DNA of 64,000 bases, taken from the NCBI RefSeq assembly GCF_018614055.1, contig NZ_JAGGPB010000026.1:1-64000 (forward strand), read 5' to 3'. The stretch is from Streptomyces sp. ISL-98 (GTDB taxonomy: Bacteria > Actinomycetota > Actinomycetes > Streptomycetales > Streptomycetaceae). The notes beneath the pieces were generated by a model that saw only the letters and a list, made by a program, of their open reading frames with translations, searched no databases and was not told the DNA's origin. Below are positions 32,899 to 42,482 of the stretch, one piece after another. Within the stretch, counting starts at the first letter, position 1, and each line of letters opens with the position of its first letter. The position numbers and the translations under genes are program-made.

Positions 32899-35800
32899 CA
32901 GTCCCGGGCAGTACTGGGAAGACATCCGCTCCGGGACGTCGCACGTACGCCGCTTCACGGACGCGGAGTTCGCCGCCGCCGGGATCCCCGAGGAGGCGTA
33001 CCGGGCACCGGACTTCATGGGTGCCAGTGCGCCGCTCCGGGACATCGACGGCTTCGACGCGGGCTTCTTCCGGATGAGCGGCAGGGAGGCCGCCGTCACC
33101 GACCCGCAGCAGCGGCTCTTCCTGGAGTGCGTCTACCACGTGCTGGAGGACGGCGGATACGCGCGGCCCGACCCGGACGTCCGTATCGGCGTCTACGCGA
33201 GCACCGGGTACCGCCTCTACTCCCTCCACAGCTACCTGGCCAACAACCTTGAACGGGAAGCCCGTTCGGCGGACTGGCACGCCGTGAAGCAGGTGCAGGT
33301 CGGAAACTATCCGGACTTCACCGCCAGCCGGGCGGCCTTCAGGCTCGGCCTGACCGGGCCCGCCGTCAACGTCGCCACCGCCTGCTCCAGCTCGCTCGTC
33401 TCCGTACACCTCGCCCGCCAGGCACTGGCATCCGGCGACGCGGACCTGATGGTCGTCGGATCGGCCGCGCTGCACCTGCCCCAGGTGACCGGTCACCCGC
33501 ACGTCAAGGGCTCGACGCTCTCGCGGACCGGTACGGTACGTGCCTTCGACGCGGCGGCCGAAGGCACGGTCGGCGGCAACGGGGTGGCCGCGGTGCTGCT
33601 CAAGCCACTCGACCGCGCGCTCGCCGACGGCGACACGGTGCACGCCGTGATCCTCGGCTCGGCGGTCACCAACGACGGTGCGGGCAAGGGCGGTTTCGCC
33701 GCGCCGGGGGTCGCGGGGCAGCGGGACGCCGTACTCGGGGCGCTGCGGGCAGCCGGTGTCCCGGCCGACACGATCGGCTATCTGGAGGCGCACGGCACGG
33801 GCACGCTCAAGGGCGACCCGATCGAATTCGCCGCGCTGAGCGAGGCGTTCGCGCGCCACACGGATCGGACCGGCTTCTGCGCGCTCGGCTCCACCAAGCC
33901 CGCCATCGGCCACCTCGACAGCTGCGCGGGACTGGCCGGACTCATCAAGGCGATCCTCGTGCTCCGGCACGGCGAAATTCCGCCGCTGGTGAATTTCTCC
34001 CGGCCCAACCCGGCCCTCGATGTCGCAGGCAGCGCGTTCGTCCTGCCGGACCGGCTTCGCGCGTGGCCGGCGCCCGGGGGTGGCGTACCGCGCCGGGCGG
34101 GCGTGCACTCCATCGGCATGGGGGGCACCAACGCCCATGTGATCCTCGAAGAGGCGCAGCCGACGGCGGCAGGCCTGCCGGTGGCGTTGGACCGGGCCGC
34201 CTTACCCGGCCTGCTGCCGCTGTCGGGGCACGACCCGCAAGCGCTGACCGAGTACGCACGAGCCTTCCGGGACCACCTCGTACGCCACCCGGGGACGGCG
34301 CCCGCCGATCTGCTCACCGGCGCGGCGCTGGGCCGTCGCCATCTACGGCACCGGCTCGTCGTCACGGCGGAGCCGGACGGCCTGCTGCGCGCGCTCGAAA
34401 ACTACCTCGACAGCCCGCTGGAGGCCGGTCGGGACGCGCCGTACGCACTGGGCGAGGTCCCGGAAGATGCCGTTCCCGAGGCGGTGTTCCTTTTCAGCGG
34501 GCAGGGCGGTGGGAGACCGGGGACGGCGGCCTCCGTCGCCGCTCGCTTCCCCGTGGTCGCGGAGACGCTCGACGCGTGCGCGCGAATCCATCGGGACGAG
34601 ACGGGTGAGGACACGTTCCTCGAACGCCTCCTGACCGACGAAGGACCCGAACAGTGGGACACGGAATTCGCCCAGCCCGCGATCTTCGCCCTCCAGGTCG
34701 CCCAGGCGCGGCTGTGGCGCCGGCTCGGCGTCGAGCCGGCGGTCGTCGCGGGACACAGCGTGGGCGAGTACGCGGCCCTGTGCGTCGCGGGCGCCCTGAC
34801 GCTGGAGGACGGGCTGCGGCTGGTGTGCCGGCGCGGGCGGCTGATGCAACGCCATACGGAACCCGGCGGCATGATCGCCGTACTCGCGCCGGAAGAGTGC
34901 GTACGCCGGCTCCTGGCCGACGTCGACGGCCTAGAGCTCGCCGCGGTCAACGGCCAGGCCCATCATGTGGTTGCCGGCGGGCGGCGGGCGGTGGCGGCAG
35001 CCCGCACGTGGCTCACCGAACACGGCGAGGCGGGGCTGCCGCTGGCGGTGGACCGGGCGTTTCATACGTCGCTGATCGACCCCGTGCTCGACGACCTCCG
35101 TATCGCGGCGGAGAAGGCCGAACTCAGGCCGACTCGTGCGGCGCTGGTCAGCGGCCTGGACGGCGCGCTGCGTCCGGCGGGCTGGCTGCCGGACGCGGAC
35201 GATCTCGTACGGCAGGCACGCGAGCCCGTCGACTTCCACGCGATCCTGCGCACACTCGCCCCGCGAAGGCCGCTGCTCGTGGAACTCGGCCCCGACGCGC
35301 CGCTGACCGGGATGGCCCGCCGGGTCCTGCCGGACACGGTCGCGGTGCCGACGCAGCGCCGGAACACCGCCACGCTCCAGCCGCTGTGGGCCGCCGTCGC
35401 GCGCCTGCACTGCGCGGGCCACGCCATCGACTGGGCGGCGCTGCTCGACGGCTGCGGCGGCCGCCGGGTGCCGCTGCCCACGTATCCGTTCCAGCATGAG
35501 TCGCACTGGACGGGGCCACCGCCGTTCTTCAGGGGCCCGGCGGGTCCCGGTCCAGGGCCCCGGAATCCCTCCGAAGACGACGACCATCGAGCCACCACGG
35601 AGAACGCCATGACTGAACAGTCCGTACTGGACCGGGTGCTGGAGCTGACCGCCGGCCACTTGGGCTACGAGCCGTCACAGGTCGGAGCCGACCGGACTTT
35701 CGTGGGCCTCGGTGCGGACTCGCTCCAACTGATCGGGATGCTGCGGCAGTTGGAGGGGGAGTTCGGCATAGAGATAGCGATGCGAGAGATGCTGGAGGAA

Positions 35801-36517
35801 GTGGGCACACCACGACTGACGGCGACCTTGATCACCACCCGCCGGGGCGCGAGTGCGACTGGGGCACCGGCAGCGGCAGCGGCACCGGCAGCGGTTGGCG
35901 CCGCGCCGGGTGCAGAGAAACCGGCTGGCGCAGCGCCGGCTGGCTCTGTGTCGCCCTCCGTCGCGTCGGCTGCTCCCGCGCTGGCTGGTCCTGGACCGGC
36001 TGGCGCCGCACTGGCTGCTCCCGCATCGGCTGGCGCCGCACCGGCTGCTCCTGCACCGGCTGGCGCCGCACCGGGTGCGGCTGCATCAGCTGTCTCCACG
36101 CTGGCCGGCTCCGCCTCGGCTGTTCCGGCACCGCTTACCTCCCCGCTGGCCGGCTCCGCCTCGGCGGCTTCTGCACCGGCTGGGTCCGTGTCGGCTGCTC
36201 CCGCATCGGGTGCCGCCGCGTCGGCCGTGCCCGCGCTGGGCGGCACTCCGGCGCCTGCCCTCCCCAACTCGGGCGCTACCACGCCGGTTGCCGGGGCGCC
36301 CGCGGTGCCGACCGCCACCGACGGCTCCCTGGGCGAGAGCCCCGCGGCCATGCCATCGGCCGCCGCCGACGGCTCGCCGGCGTACGCGACGCGCGCCGAG
36401 GTCGAGGAGCTTGCGCGGCAGATACGGCAGCTCGCTGCGACTCAGGCGGAGATGCTCACCCAGCTCTCCGAAGCCGTCGCGCTCCTGACCGAGGGCCCCG
36501 AGGCGGCGGCCCGATGA
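32837..36517 (+). CDS. type I PKS module: KS-AT-ACP with C-terminal docking region
   Basis: 1226 residues. The ketosynthase (about 3-430) has Cys183 in TACSSS, His319 in EAHGTGT and His359 in IGHLDSCAG. The acyltransferase (about 540-860) has Ser641 in GHSVGEY and His743 in RAFHTS, a form that favours malonyl-CoA. The ACP (about 935-1000) has Ser962 in GADSLQL. No KR, DH or ER is present, so the product stays a beta-keto acyl-ACP. A long Ala/Pro/Gly repeat linker (about 1010-1180) leads to a coiled-coil tail (EVEELARQIRQLAATQAEML), probably docking to the next protein. There is no loading domain; the starter must arrive in trans. The next gene overlaps by 4 bases (ATGA). Confidence 0.93.
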   Translation: MPMRETRTAVVGMALRFPGADSPGQYWEDIRSGTSHVRRFTDAEFAAAGIPEEAYRAPDFMGASAPLRDIDGFDAGFFRMSGREAAVTDPQQRLFLECVYHVLEDGGYARPDPDVRIGVYASTGYRLYSLHSYLANNLEREARSADWHAVKQVQVGNYPDFTASRAAFRLGLTGPAVNVATACSSSLVSVHLARQALASGDADLMVVGSAALHLPQVTGHPHVKGSTLSRTGTVRAFDAAAEGTVGGNGVAAVLLKPLDRALADGDTVHAVILGSAVTNDGAGKGGFAAPGVAGQRDAVLGALRAAGVPADTIGYLEAHGTGTLKGDPIEFAALSEAFARHTDRTGFCALGSTKPAIGHLDSCAGLAGLIKAILVLRHGEIPPLVNFSRPNPALDVAGSAFVLPDRLRAWPAPGGGVPRRAGVHSIGMGGTNAHVILEEAQPTAAGLPVALDRAALPGLLPLSGHDPQALTEYARAFRDHLVRHPGTAPADLLTGAALGRRHLRHRLVVTAEPDGLLRALENYLDSPLEAGRDAPYALGEVPEDAVPEAVFLFSGQGGGRPGTAASVAARFPVVAETLDACARIHRDETGEDTFLERLLTDEGPEQWDTEFAQPAIFALQVAQARLWRRLGVEPAVVAGHSVGEYAALCVAGALTLEDGLRLVCRRGRLMQRHTEPGGMIAVLAPEECVRRLLADVDGLELAAVNGQAHHVVAGGRRAVAAARTWLTEHGEAGLPLAVDRAFHTSLIDPVLDDLRIAAEKAELRPTRAALVSGLDGALRPAGWLPDADDLVRQAREPVDFHAILRTLAPRRPLLVELGPDAPLTGMARRVLPDTVAVPTQRRNTATLQPLWAAVARLHCAGHAIDWAALLDGCGGRRVPLPTYPFQHESHWTGPPPFFRGPAGPGPGPRNPSEDDDHRATTENAMTEQSVLDRVLELTAGHLGYEPSQVGADRTFVGLGADSLQLIGMLRQLEGEFGIEIAMREMLEEVGTPRLTATLITTRRGASATGAPAAAAAPAAVGAAPGAEKPAGAAPAGSVSPSVASAAPALAGPGPAGAALAAPASAGAAPAAPAPAGAAPGAAASAVSTLAGSASAVPAPLTSPLAGSASAASAPAGSVSAAPASGAAASAVPALGGTPAPALPNSGATTPVAGAPAVPTATDGSLGESPAAMPSAAADGSPAYATRAEVEELARQIRQLAATQAEMLTQLSEAVALLTEGPEAAAR

Positions 36518-39500
36518 GTACTCCAGGCGTATCCGTCACGGCCTCCGCCGACGAGGTGGCCAAGGCAGCCGAGCTCTCCCGACAGCTCACAGCACGGCTG
36601 GCCGCTGCCAAGCAACGCCGTGCAGCGCCCGCACCCGCGTTTGTGTCGACAGCCGAGGCTGCGATCGCTCCTGCAGTTTCATCGGTGTCCGCACCGGCCA
36701 CGCCGACACCCGCACCCGCGTTTCCGACCGAGCCCGAGGCCGGGATCGCACCCGCACCTGCACTCCCAGCCTCCCCCGAACCACCCCTGCCCACCCAGCA
36801 GCACGGTCCCCGCGTCACCGTCCCCCCGGGCTCCGGCATGGCCGGGGACGGGGCCGATCGCAAGCAACTGGCGCACGTCGCCGACCTCGTGCGGCGGTTC
36901 ACCGAGCGCACCCGTACCTCCAAGGAACTGGCCCAGCGGCACCGGTCCGTCCTCGCCGACAGTCGCGCCGTAGTGGGCTTCCGGCGGGCCACCAAGGAGA
37001 TGCTGTACCCGATCGCCGCCCGCTCCGCGCTCGGCGCCCGTCTCACCGACGTCGACGGCAACGACTACACCGACATCACCATGGGCTTCGGTGCCCTGCT
37101 CTTCGGCCACGAACCGGACTTCGTCGCCGATGCCGTACGCCGCCACCTCTCCGACGGGCTGCGCCTCGGCCCGCGCTCGGCCGACACCGGCGAAGTGGCC
37201 GAGCTGCTCGCCGAGACGACCGGCATGGAGCGGCTGGCCTTCGCCAACTCCGGCACCGAGGCCAACTCCGCCGCCGTCCGCCTCGCCCGCGCCGCCACCG
37301 GCCGCGACCGCATCGTCATGTTCCGCGGCTCGTACCACGGCCATGTGGACTCCGTGCTCGGGCGCCCGGGCCCCGAAGGGCACCACGCCGTCCCGGTGTC
37401 CCGCGGCATCCCGCGCAGCGCCGTGTCCGAACTGCTCGTACTCGAATACGGCGCCCAGGAGAGCCTGGAGACCATCGAGTCGCTCGGCGACACCATCGCC
37501 GCGGTACTCGTCGAGCCCGTCCAGTGCCGCAACCCCGGCCTCCGGCCGGTCGAGTTCCTCCGCTCGCTGCGCGAACTCACCGCCCGTCGCGGCATCGTGC
37601 TCCTCTTCGACGAGATGCTCACCGGTCTGCGCCCCCACCCGCGCGGCGCCCAGCACCACTTCGGTGTCGTCCCCGACCTCGCGACGTACGGCAAGGCCCT
37701 CGGCAGCGGCTTCCCCATCGGCGCCATCGCGGGCCGCGCCGACATCATGGACGGCATCGACGGCGGCTTCTGGCAGTACGGCGACGACAGCCGCCCGATG
37801 CGCGACACCACCTTCTTCGGCGGTACGTACATCCAGCACCCCGTTTCCATGGCGGCGGCCAAAGCGGTCCTCACGCACCTCAAGGAGCAGGGGCCAGGCC
37901 TCCAGGAGCGCCTGAACGCACGCACGGACGCACTCGCCGACGACCTCAACCGCTTCTTCCGCGACGAGGAATTCCCTCTGGAAATGGCCCACTTCGGGTC
38001 GATGTTCCGCTTCACGCACCGCGCCGACATGGAGCTGCTCTACCACCACCTGATGCTGCGCGGCATCCATGTGTGGGAGTGGCGCAGCTTCTACCTCTCC
38101 ACCGCCCACACCGACTCCGACACCGAGCGGATCACCGACGCGGTGAAGGACTCCCTGCGCGAACTGCGCCGCCAGGGCGGCTACTTTCCCGAGAAGGCCA
38201 AAGCAAAGGCCCGTCCCACCGACTCCCCTCGCAAGCGCCCCGCCCCCGACTTCGGCGTCTACTTCTTCGGCAACTACCCCGAAAAGACCACGGACGACGA
38301 CGTCGCCGCAGGCGACAAGTACGAGCAGCTCATCGAGACGGCCAAGTTCGCCGACACGCACGACTTCAGCAGCCTCTGGCTGCCCGAACGCCACTTCCAC
38401 TCCTTCGGCGGCCTGTTCCCCAACCCTGCCGTCCTGGCCGCCGCCCTCGCCCGCGAAACCCGCAGCATCAGGCTGAACGCCGGATCCGTCGTCCTGCCCC
38501 TGCACGACCCCGTCCGCGTCGCCGAGGAGTGGTCGGTGGCCGACAACCTCTCCGGCGGCCGCGTCGGTATCGGCTGCGCCACCGGCTGGCACGCCAACGA
38601 CTTCGTCCTCCACCCGTACCGCTTCCAGGACCGCAAGGAAATCGCCTTCGCCCATCTCGACGACGTACGGCGCCTGTGGCGCGGCGATGCAGTGCGCCGC
38701 CGCACCGGAGAGGGCCGCGACATCGACGTACGGATCCAGCCGCGCCCCGTCCAGGACATGCCGCCCATGTTCCTCGCGACCTCCGGGCAGCGTGCGTCGT
38801 ACGCCGAGGCGGCGAGACGCGACCTCGGCATCGTCACGAATCTGATGAACCAGAGCGTTGCCCAACTGGCCGAGAACATCCGCCACTACCGGCAGGTCCG
38901 CGCCGAACACGGCCTCGACCCCGACGCCGGCCGCGTCACCGTCCTGATCCACACCTACCTCGCCGAGGACCACGCGAAGGCGCGGGCCGACGCGCTGGAG
39001 CCGATGAGCAGCTACCTGCGCTCGTCGCTGCTGATGCGCTCCGCCGCGACGGCGCTCGGCCGCAGCCCCGAGGACGTGGCCGCCGCGAGCGAGGAGGACC
39101 TCGACTACCTGTTCCGCCGGGCGTACGACCGCTACTGCGACCAGCGCGCCCTGATCGGTACACCCGACACCTGCGCCCCCGTCGTCGACGCCCTGCACGC
39201 CGCCGGCGCCGACGAGATCGCGGCGCTGGTCGACTTCGGCATGCCGACGCAGCTGATGCGGTCGGGTCTTGAGCAGCTGGACGTACTGCGCAGGCGCTAC
39301 CACGACCGCGAGACGCCGACGGCCCTGGCGCCGACGGCCCCGGCGACCATGCCCCCGGCGGCGACGCCCCAGGCGGTCACCGCCCCCGCCACCCCCGCCC
39401 AGCAGCGCCTCTGGCTGGCCTCCCGGCTGATCGGCAACCCGGCGGCGTACAACGAGATACAGGCCGTGCGCCTGCGCGGGCACCTGGATCCGGCCGCCCT

Positions 39501-40941
39501 GCGCGCCGCCGTCACCGGCCTCGCCGAACGGCACGCGGCGCTGCGTACCGTCTTCCGCACCGGGCGCGGGGACGAGACCGTTGTCCAGGTCGTACGTCCC
39601 GGCCTGCGGCCCGAGCTGCTGGTGGTCACCGACGCCTGTGGGCAGGACGCCGACAAGGCGATCGCCGAGGCACTGAGCGAGGAGAGCGAGCGCCCGTACG
39701 ACCTGGCCGAAGGGCCGCTGTTCACGCCCAGGCTGCTCCTGCTCGGCCCCGGCGATCACGCGCTGCTGCTCGGCATGCACCACATCCTCACGGACGGCCA
39801 CTCGGCCGAGATCCTCGCCGCCGACCTCCAGGAGCTGTACCGGGCGGGCGTGGAGGGCCGCGAACCCGCCTTCGCCCGCCCCGCCGGTACGACGCTCGAA
39901 CCGGCCGCCGCCCCGCCCGGCAGCCCGGACGACGACGACCTCACGTGGTGGCGCGACCACCTCGGGGACAAGCCGCCCGTGCTCCTGATGCCGACCGACC
40001 GCCCGCGCGGACGCACCGTGGCGGGCCGGGGCGCCGCCGTGGCCGTCAGGCTCGGGCCCGAGCGCACCGCACAGCTTCAGGACTGGGCCGGGCGCCAAGG
40101 CGTCACGCTGTTCGCGACGCTGCTCACCGGCTGGCAGATCGTGCTCCGCCAGTACGCCGGTCAGGACGACTTCGTCGTCGGCAGCACCTTCGGGCGCAGA
40201 GCGCCGGACCAGCGCGACACGGTCGGCTTCCATGTCGCGCTGCTCCCGCTGCGTACGTCGCTCACGGACCGCACCGGTCTGACCGACGCCGTACGGGCGA
40301 CCAGGGACACGCTGTTCGGCGCCGACGCGCATCGCGAGGTGGACCTCGACGCGTTGCTGGCCGCCGGCCATCCCGACCCCGGCAACCCGCGTCCGCTGGT
40401 CACCGTCTCGGCGGACCTCGACACCGAACCCCTCGCCCGTATCGAACTGCCCGGCCTGCGCGTCGAAGGGCTCGACGGCGGCACCGAGTCCGCGCCCCTC
40501 GAACTGGCCCTGATGGCCACCCGCAGCGCCGCCGGGCTCAAGCTCCGTGTCCGCTACGACGCGGATCTCTTCGACGAGGCCACCGTGCGCGGCTGCCTGG
40601 ACCAGCTCGACCGGGTGCTCGCGGCGATGGCGGAGGGGACCGCCGAGCGCGTGGGCGAGCTGCCGGCGCCCCCGGGGTACGCGGCAGGAGACTCGACCGC
40701 TGCAACCCTGCGCGCGGTGTGGGAGGCGGTTCTCGGGACCGACGGCTTCCCTGCCGACAGCAATTTCTTCGACCTCGGCGGCAATTCGATCAGCGCGATC
40801 AGGCTCGTCAACCGGGTGCGCGACGCGCTGGGGACCGACTACCCCATGGCGGACTTCTTCCAAGACGCCACCCTGCGGGCCATGCAGGACCAGCTGGCCG
40901 GACCCGGCCAGGACGCGCCGCGCGTACAGGGGGAACTGTGA
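36514..40941 (+). CDS. aminotransferase - luciferase-like monooxygenase - C - PCP hybrid protein
   Basis: 1475 residues. An N-terminal helical docking segment (about 8-35) is followed by an Ala/Pro linker. A class III GSA-type aminotransferase (about 130-560) has the PLP lysine at about 394 in TYGKALGSG. A flavin-dependent luciferase-like monooxygenase (about 575-930) has PDFGVYFFGN, LPERHFHSFGG and GIGCATGWHANDF, the MupA/Atu3671 type found in PKS/NRPS lines. A condensation domain (about 955-1390) has intact HHILTDG (His1089-Gly1095). The PCP has Ser1425 in DLGGNSIS. No adenylation domain is present. Aminotransferase plus this oxygenase after a KS-AT-ACP module should turn a beta-keto thioester into a beta-amino, probably alpha-hydroxy, thioester. 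Confidence 0.92.
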   Translation: MSTPGVSVTASADEVAKAAELSRQLTARLAAAKQRRAAPAPAFVSTAEAAIAPAVSSVSAPATPTPAPAFPTEPEAGIAPAPALPASPEPPLPTQQHGPRVTVPPGSGMAGDGADRKQLAHVADLVRRFTERTRTSKELAQRHRSVLADSRAVVGFRRATKEMLYPIAARSALGARLTDVDGNDYTDITMGFGALLFGHEPDFVADAVRRHLSDGLRLGPRSADTGEVAELLAETTGMERLAFANSGTEANSAAVRLARAATGRDRIVMFRGSYHGHVDSVLGRPGPEGHHAVPVSRGIPRSAVSELLVLEYGAQESLETIESLGDTIAAVLVEPVQCRNPGLRPVEFLRSLRELTARRGIVLLFDEMLTGLRPHPRGAQHHFGVVPDLATYGKALGSGFPIGAIAGRADIMDGIDGGFWQYGDDSRPMRDTTFFGGTYIQHPVSMAAAKAVLTHLKEQGPGLQERLNARTDALADDLNRFFRDEEFPLEMAHFGSMFRFTHRADMELLYHHLMLRGIHVWEWRSFYLSTAHTDSDTERITDAVKDSLRELRRQGGYFPEKAKAKARPTDSPRKRPAPDFGVYFFGNYPEKTTDDDVAAGDKYEQLIETAKFADTHDFSSLWLPERHFHSFGGLFPNPAVLAAALARETRSIRLNAGSVVLPLHDPVRVAEEWSVADNLSGGRVGIGCATGWHANDFVLHPYRFQDRKEIAFAHLDDVRRLWRGDAVRRRTGEGRDIDVRIQPRPVQDMPPMFLATSGQRASYAEAARRDLGIVTNLMNQSVAQLAENIRHYRQVRAEHGLDPDAGRVTVLIHTYLAEDHAKARADALEPMSSYLRSSLLMRSAATALGRSPEDVAAASEEDLDYLFRRAYDRYCDQRALIGTPDTCAPVVDALHAAGADEIAALVDFGMPTQLMRSGLEQLDVLRRRYHDRETPTALAPTAPATMPPAATPQAVTAPATPAQQRLWLASRLIGNPAAYNEIQAVRLRGHLDPAALRAAVTGLAERHAALRTVFRTGRGDETVVQVVRPGLRPELLVVTDACGQDADKAIAEALSEESERPYDLAEGPLFTPRLLLLGPGDHALLLGMHHILTDGHSAEILAADLQELYRAGVEGREPAFARPAGTTLEPAAAPPGSPDDDDLTWWRDHLGDKPPVLLMPTDRPRGRTVAGRGAAVAVRLGPERTAQLQDWAGRQGVTLFATLLTGWQIVLRQYAGQDDFVVGSTFGRRAPDQRDTVGFHVALLPLRTSLTDRTGLTDAVRATRDTLFGADAHREVDLDALLAAGHPDPGNPRPLVTVSADLDTEPLARIELPGLRVEGLDGGTESAPLELALMATRSAAGLKLRVRYDADLFDEATVRGCLDQLDRVLAAMAEGTAERVGELPAPPGYAAGDSTAATLRAVWEAVLGTDGFPADSNFFDLGGNSISAIRLVNRVRDALGTDYPMADFFQDATLRAMQDQLAGPGQDAPRVQGEL

Positions 40942-42482
40942 CCGTACCCGATCACATCGACACACTGCTCGCCCGGCTGGAAGCACTCGACGTACGGCTG
41001 CTGGCGACACCCGGGGGCGCACTGCGCTACGACGCGCCCCGGCATGCGCTCACCGACGACCTCCTCGCCGAACTGCGCTCGCACAAAGCCGAGTTGATCG
41101 CCCGGATCTCCGGCGTCACGCACGAGGTGACCGACCGGGCCCCGGCGAGCGACCAGCAGGCCCGCATGATCGCCGGCCACTACTCCGTACCGCACGCCGA
41201 GGTCTGGAACATACCGACCAGGATCCGCTTCACCGGCGCCCTGGACCCGGACGCGCTCCGGGCGGCCCTCGCCGAGCTGATCGGCCGCCACCACGGCCTG
41301 CGCACGCGCTTCGTACAGCAGGACGACGGCGCCTGGTGGCAGGAGGTCGTCGCGCCTCCGCCGCTCGACCTGCCGGTCGAGGACCTCACGCATCTCCCGG
41401 CCGCCGCCGAACGCCGCAAACACGGCGAGGAGTTGTGCCACGAGGCAGCCGCCGCGAGCTTCGACCTCACCCGCCCCGTCCTGCCCCGCCTCCGCCTGAT
41501 CCGGACCGAGGAGGACGAGTGGGCGCTGATGTTCGTACTGCACCACATCTGTGTGGACGGCTGGTCCCTGTCCGTGCTCCTCGCGGAAATCGCCGAACTG
41601 TACGCCGCGTACGCCTCAGGCACCGCCCACACCCTCCCCGCCCCCACGTCCCAGTCCACCGACTACGCACGCTGGCAGCGCGAGCAGGACGACCCGGCCA
41701 CCGAGGCCCGCAGGGCCGCACACTGCGCCGCGTACCTGGACGGCGTACCGGCCGCCCTCGACGTACCCACCGCACTCCCGAGACCCGAAAAGCTCAGCGG
41801 ACGCGGCGGTACGATCCGGGGCCTCGCGTCCGGTGAACTCCGCGCCGCCGTCGAAGGGTTCGCCGCGGCCCGGCACACCACACCCTTCGCCGTGGCCGCC
41901 GCCGCCCTCGGCGTCTTCCTGGCCAGGCTCTCCGGCGAGCGGGACATCCTCCTCGCCGTCCCCTACGCCAACCGCGAGGCCACCGCCTTCGAATCCCTGG
42001 TCGCCATGACATCGACAGCGATCATGGTCCGCGTACGCCCCGACCCGGACGAGAGCTGCGCCGCCCTCGTCACCCGCACCGGCGCCGGCGCGATGGAAGC
42101 CATGGCCAATGTGCTGCCCACGGCACGGATCATGCAGGCGATGCGGGAGGCGGGCGCGACCGACGTGCCCGACCGCGTCCCGTACGTCCTCGCCTTCCAG
42201 AACTCCGTCGACACCGACATCGAGATCCCGCATCTCGGCGTCGAGGTGGACGACCTGGCGCCGCCGCTCGCCCGCAGCGAACTCTGCTTCGGCCTGGCAC
42301 CGCGCAGGGACCCCGCGACGGGCTACCGGACGTTCCTCGAATACTCCGCCGACCTGTGGGACGCGGAAGCCGCCGAGGCACTGCTCACCGAATACACCAC
42401 CCTCCTGAGCGAGCTGTGCTCCCGGCCCGAAGAGCCGGTCGGATCTCTGCTGCAGGCCAACGGAAAGGCACGGACCGCATGA
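40938..42482 (+). CDS. free-standing condensation domain with TubC-type docking region
   Basis: 514 residues from GTG 40938, overlapping the previous stop (GTGA). Residues 1-60 resemble the TubC_N docking domain (IDTLLARLEALDVRLLATPG). Residues about 70-500 form one condensation domain with intact HHICVDG (His202, His203, Asp207), plus the family blocks PRLRLIRTEEDEWALMFVLH and VPYANREATAFESLVAMTST. There is no A or PCP domain. Because the C domain of the A/PCP protein at 46170 has lost its catalytic His, this protein probably forms that peptide bond in trans. The M18 gene starts 4 bases before its stop. Confidence 0.9.
   Translation: MTVPDHIDTLLARLEALDVRLLATPGGALRYDAPRHALTDDLLAELRSHKAELIARISGVTHEVTDRAPASDQQARMIAGHYSVPHAEVWNIPTRIRFTGALDPDALRAALAELIGRHHGLRTRFVQQDDGAWWQEVVAPPPLDLPVEDLTHLPAAAERRKHGEELCHEAAAASFDLTRPVLPRLRLIRTEEDEWALMFVLHHICVDGWSLSVLLAEIAELYAAYASGTAHTLPAPTSQSTDYARWQREQDDPATEARRAAHCAAYLDGVPAALDVPTALPRPEKLSGRGGTIRGLASGELRAAVEGFAAARHTTPFAVAAAALGVFLARLSGERDILLAVPYANREATAFESLVAMTSTAIMVRVRPDPDESCAALVTRTGAGAMEAMANVLPTARIMQAMREAGATDVPDRVPYVLAFQNSVDTDIEIPHLGVEVDDLAPPLARSELCFGLAPRRDPATGYRTFLEYSADLWDAEAAEALLTEYTTLLSELCSRPEEPVGSLLQANGKARTA

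Noticed and set aside
36679..41022. 1447-codon antisense reading frame opposite the aminotransferase/monooxygenase/C/PCP gene
   Set aside because: Long only because stop codons are rare on the opposite strand of GC-rich genes. No recognisable domains, while the plus strand encodes complete catalytic motifs.
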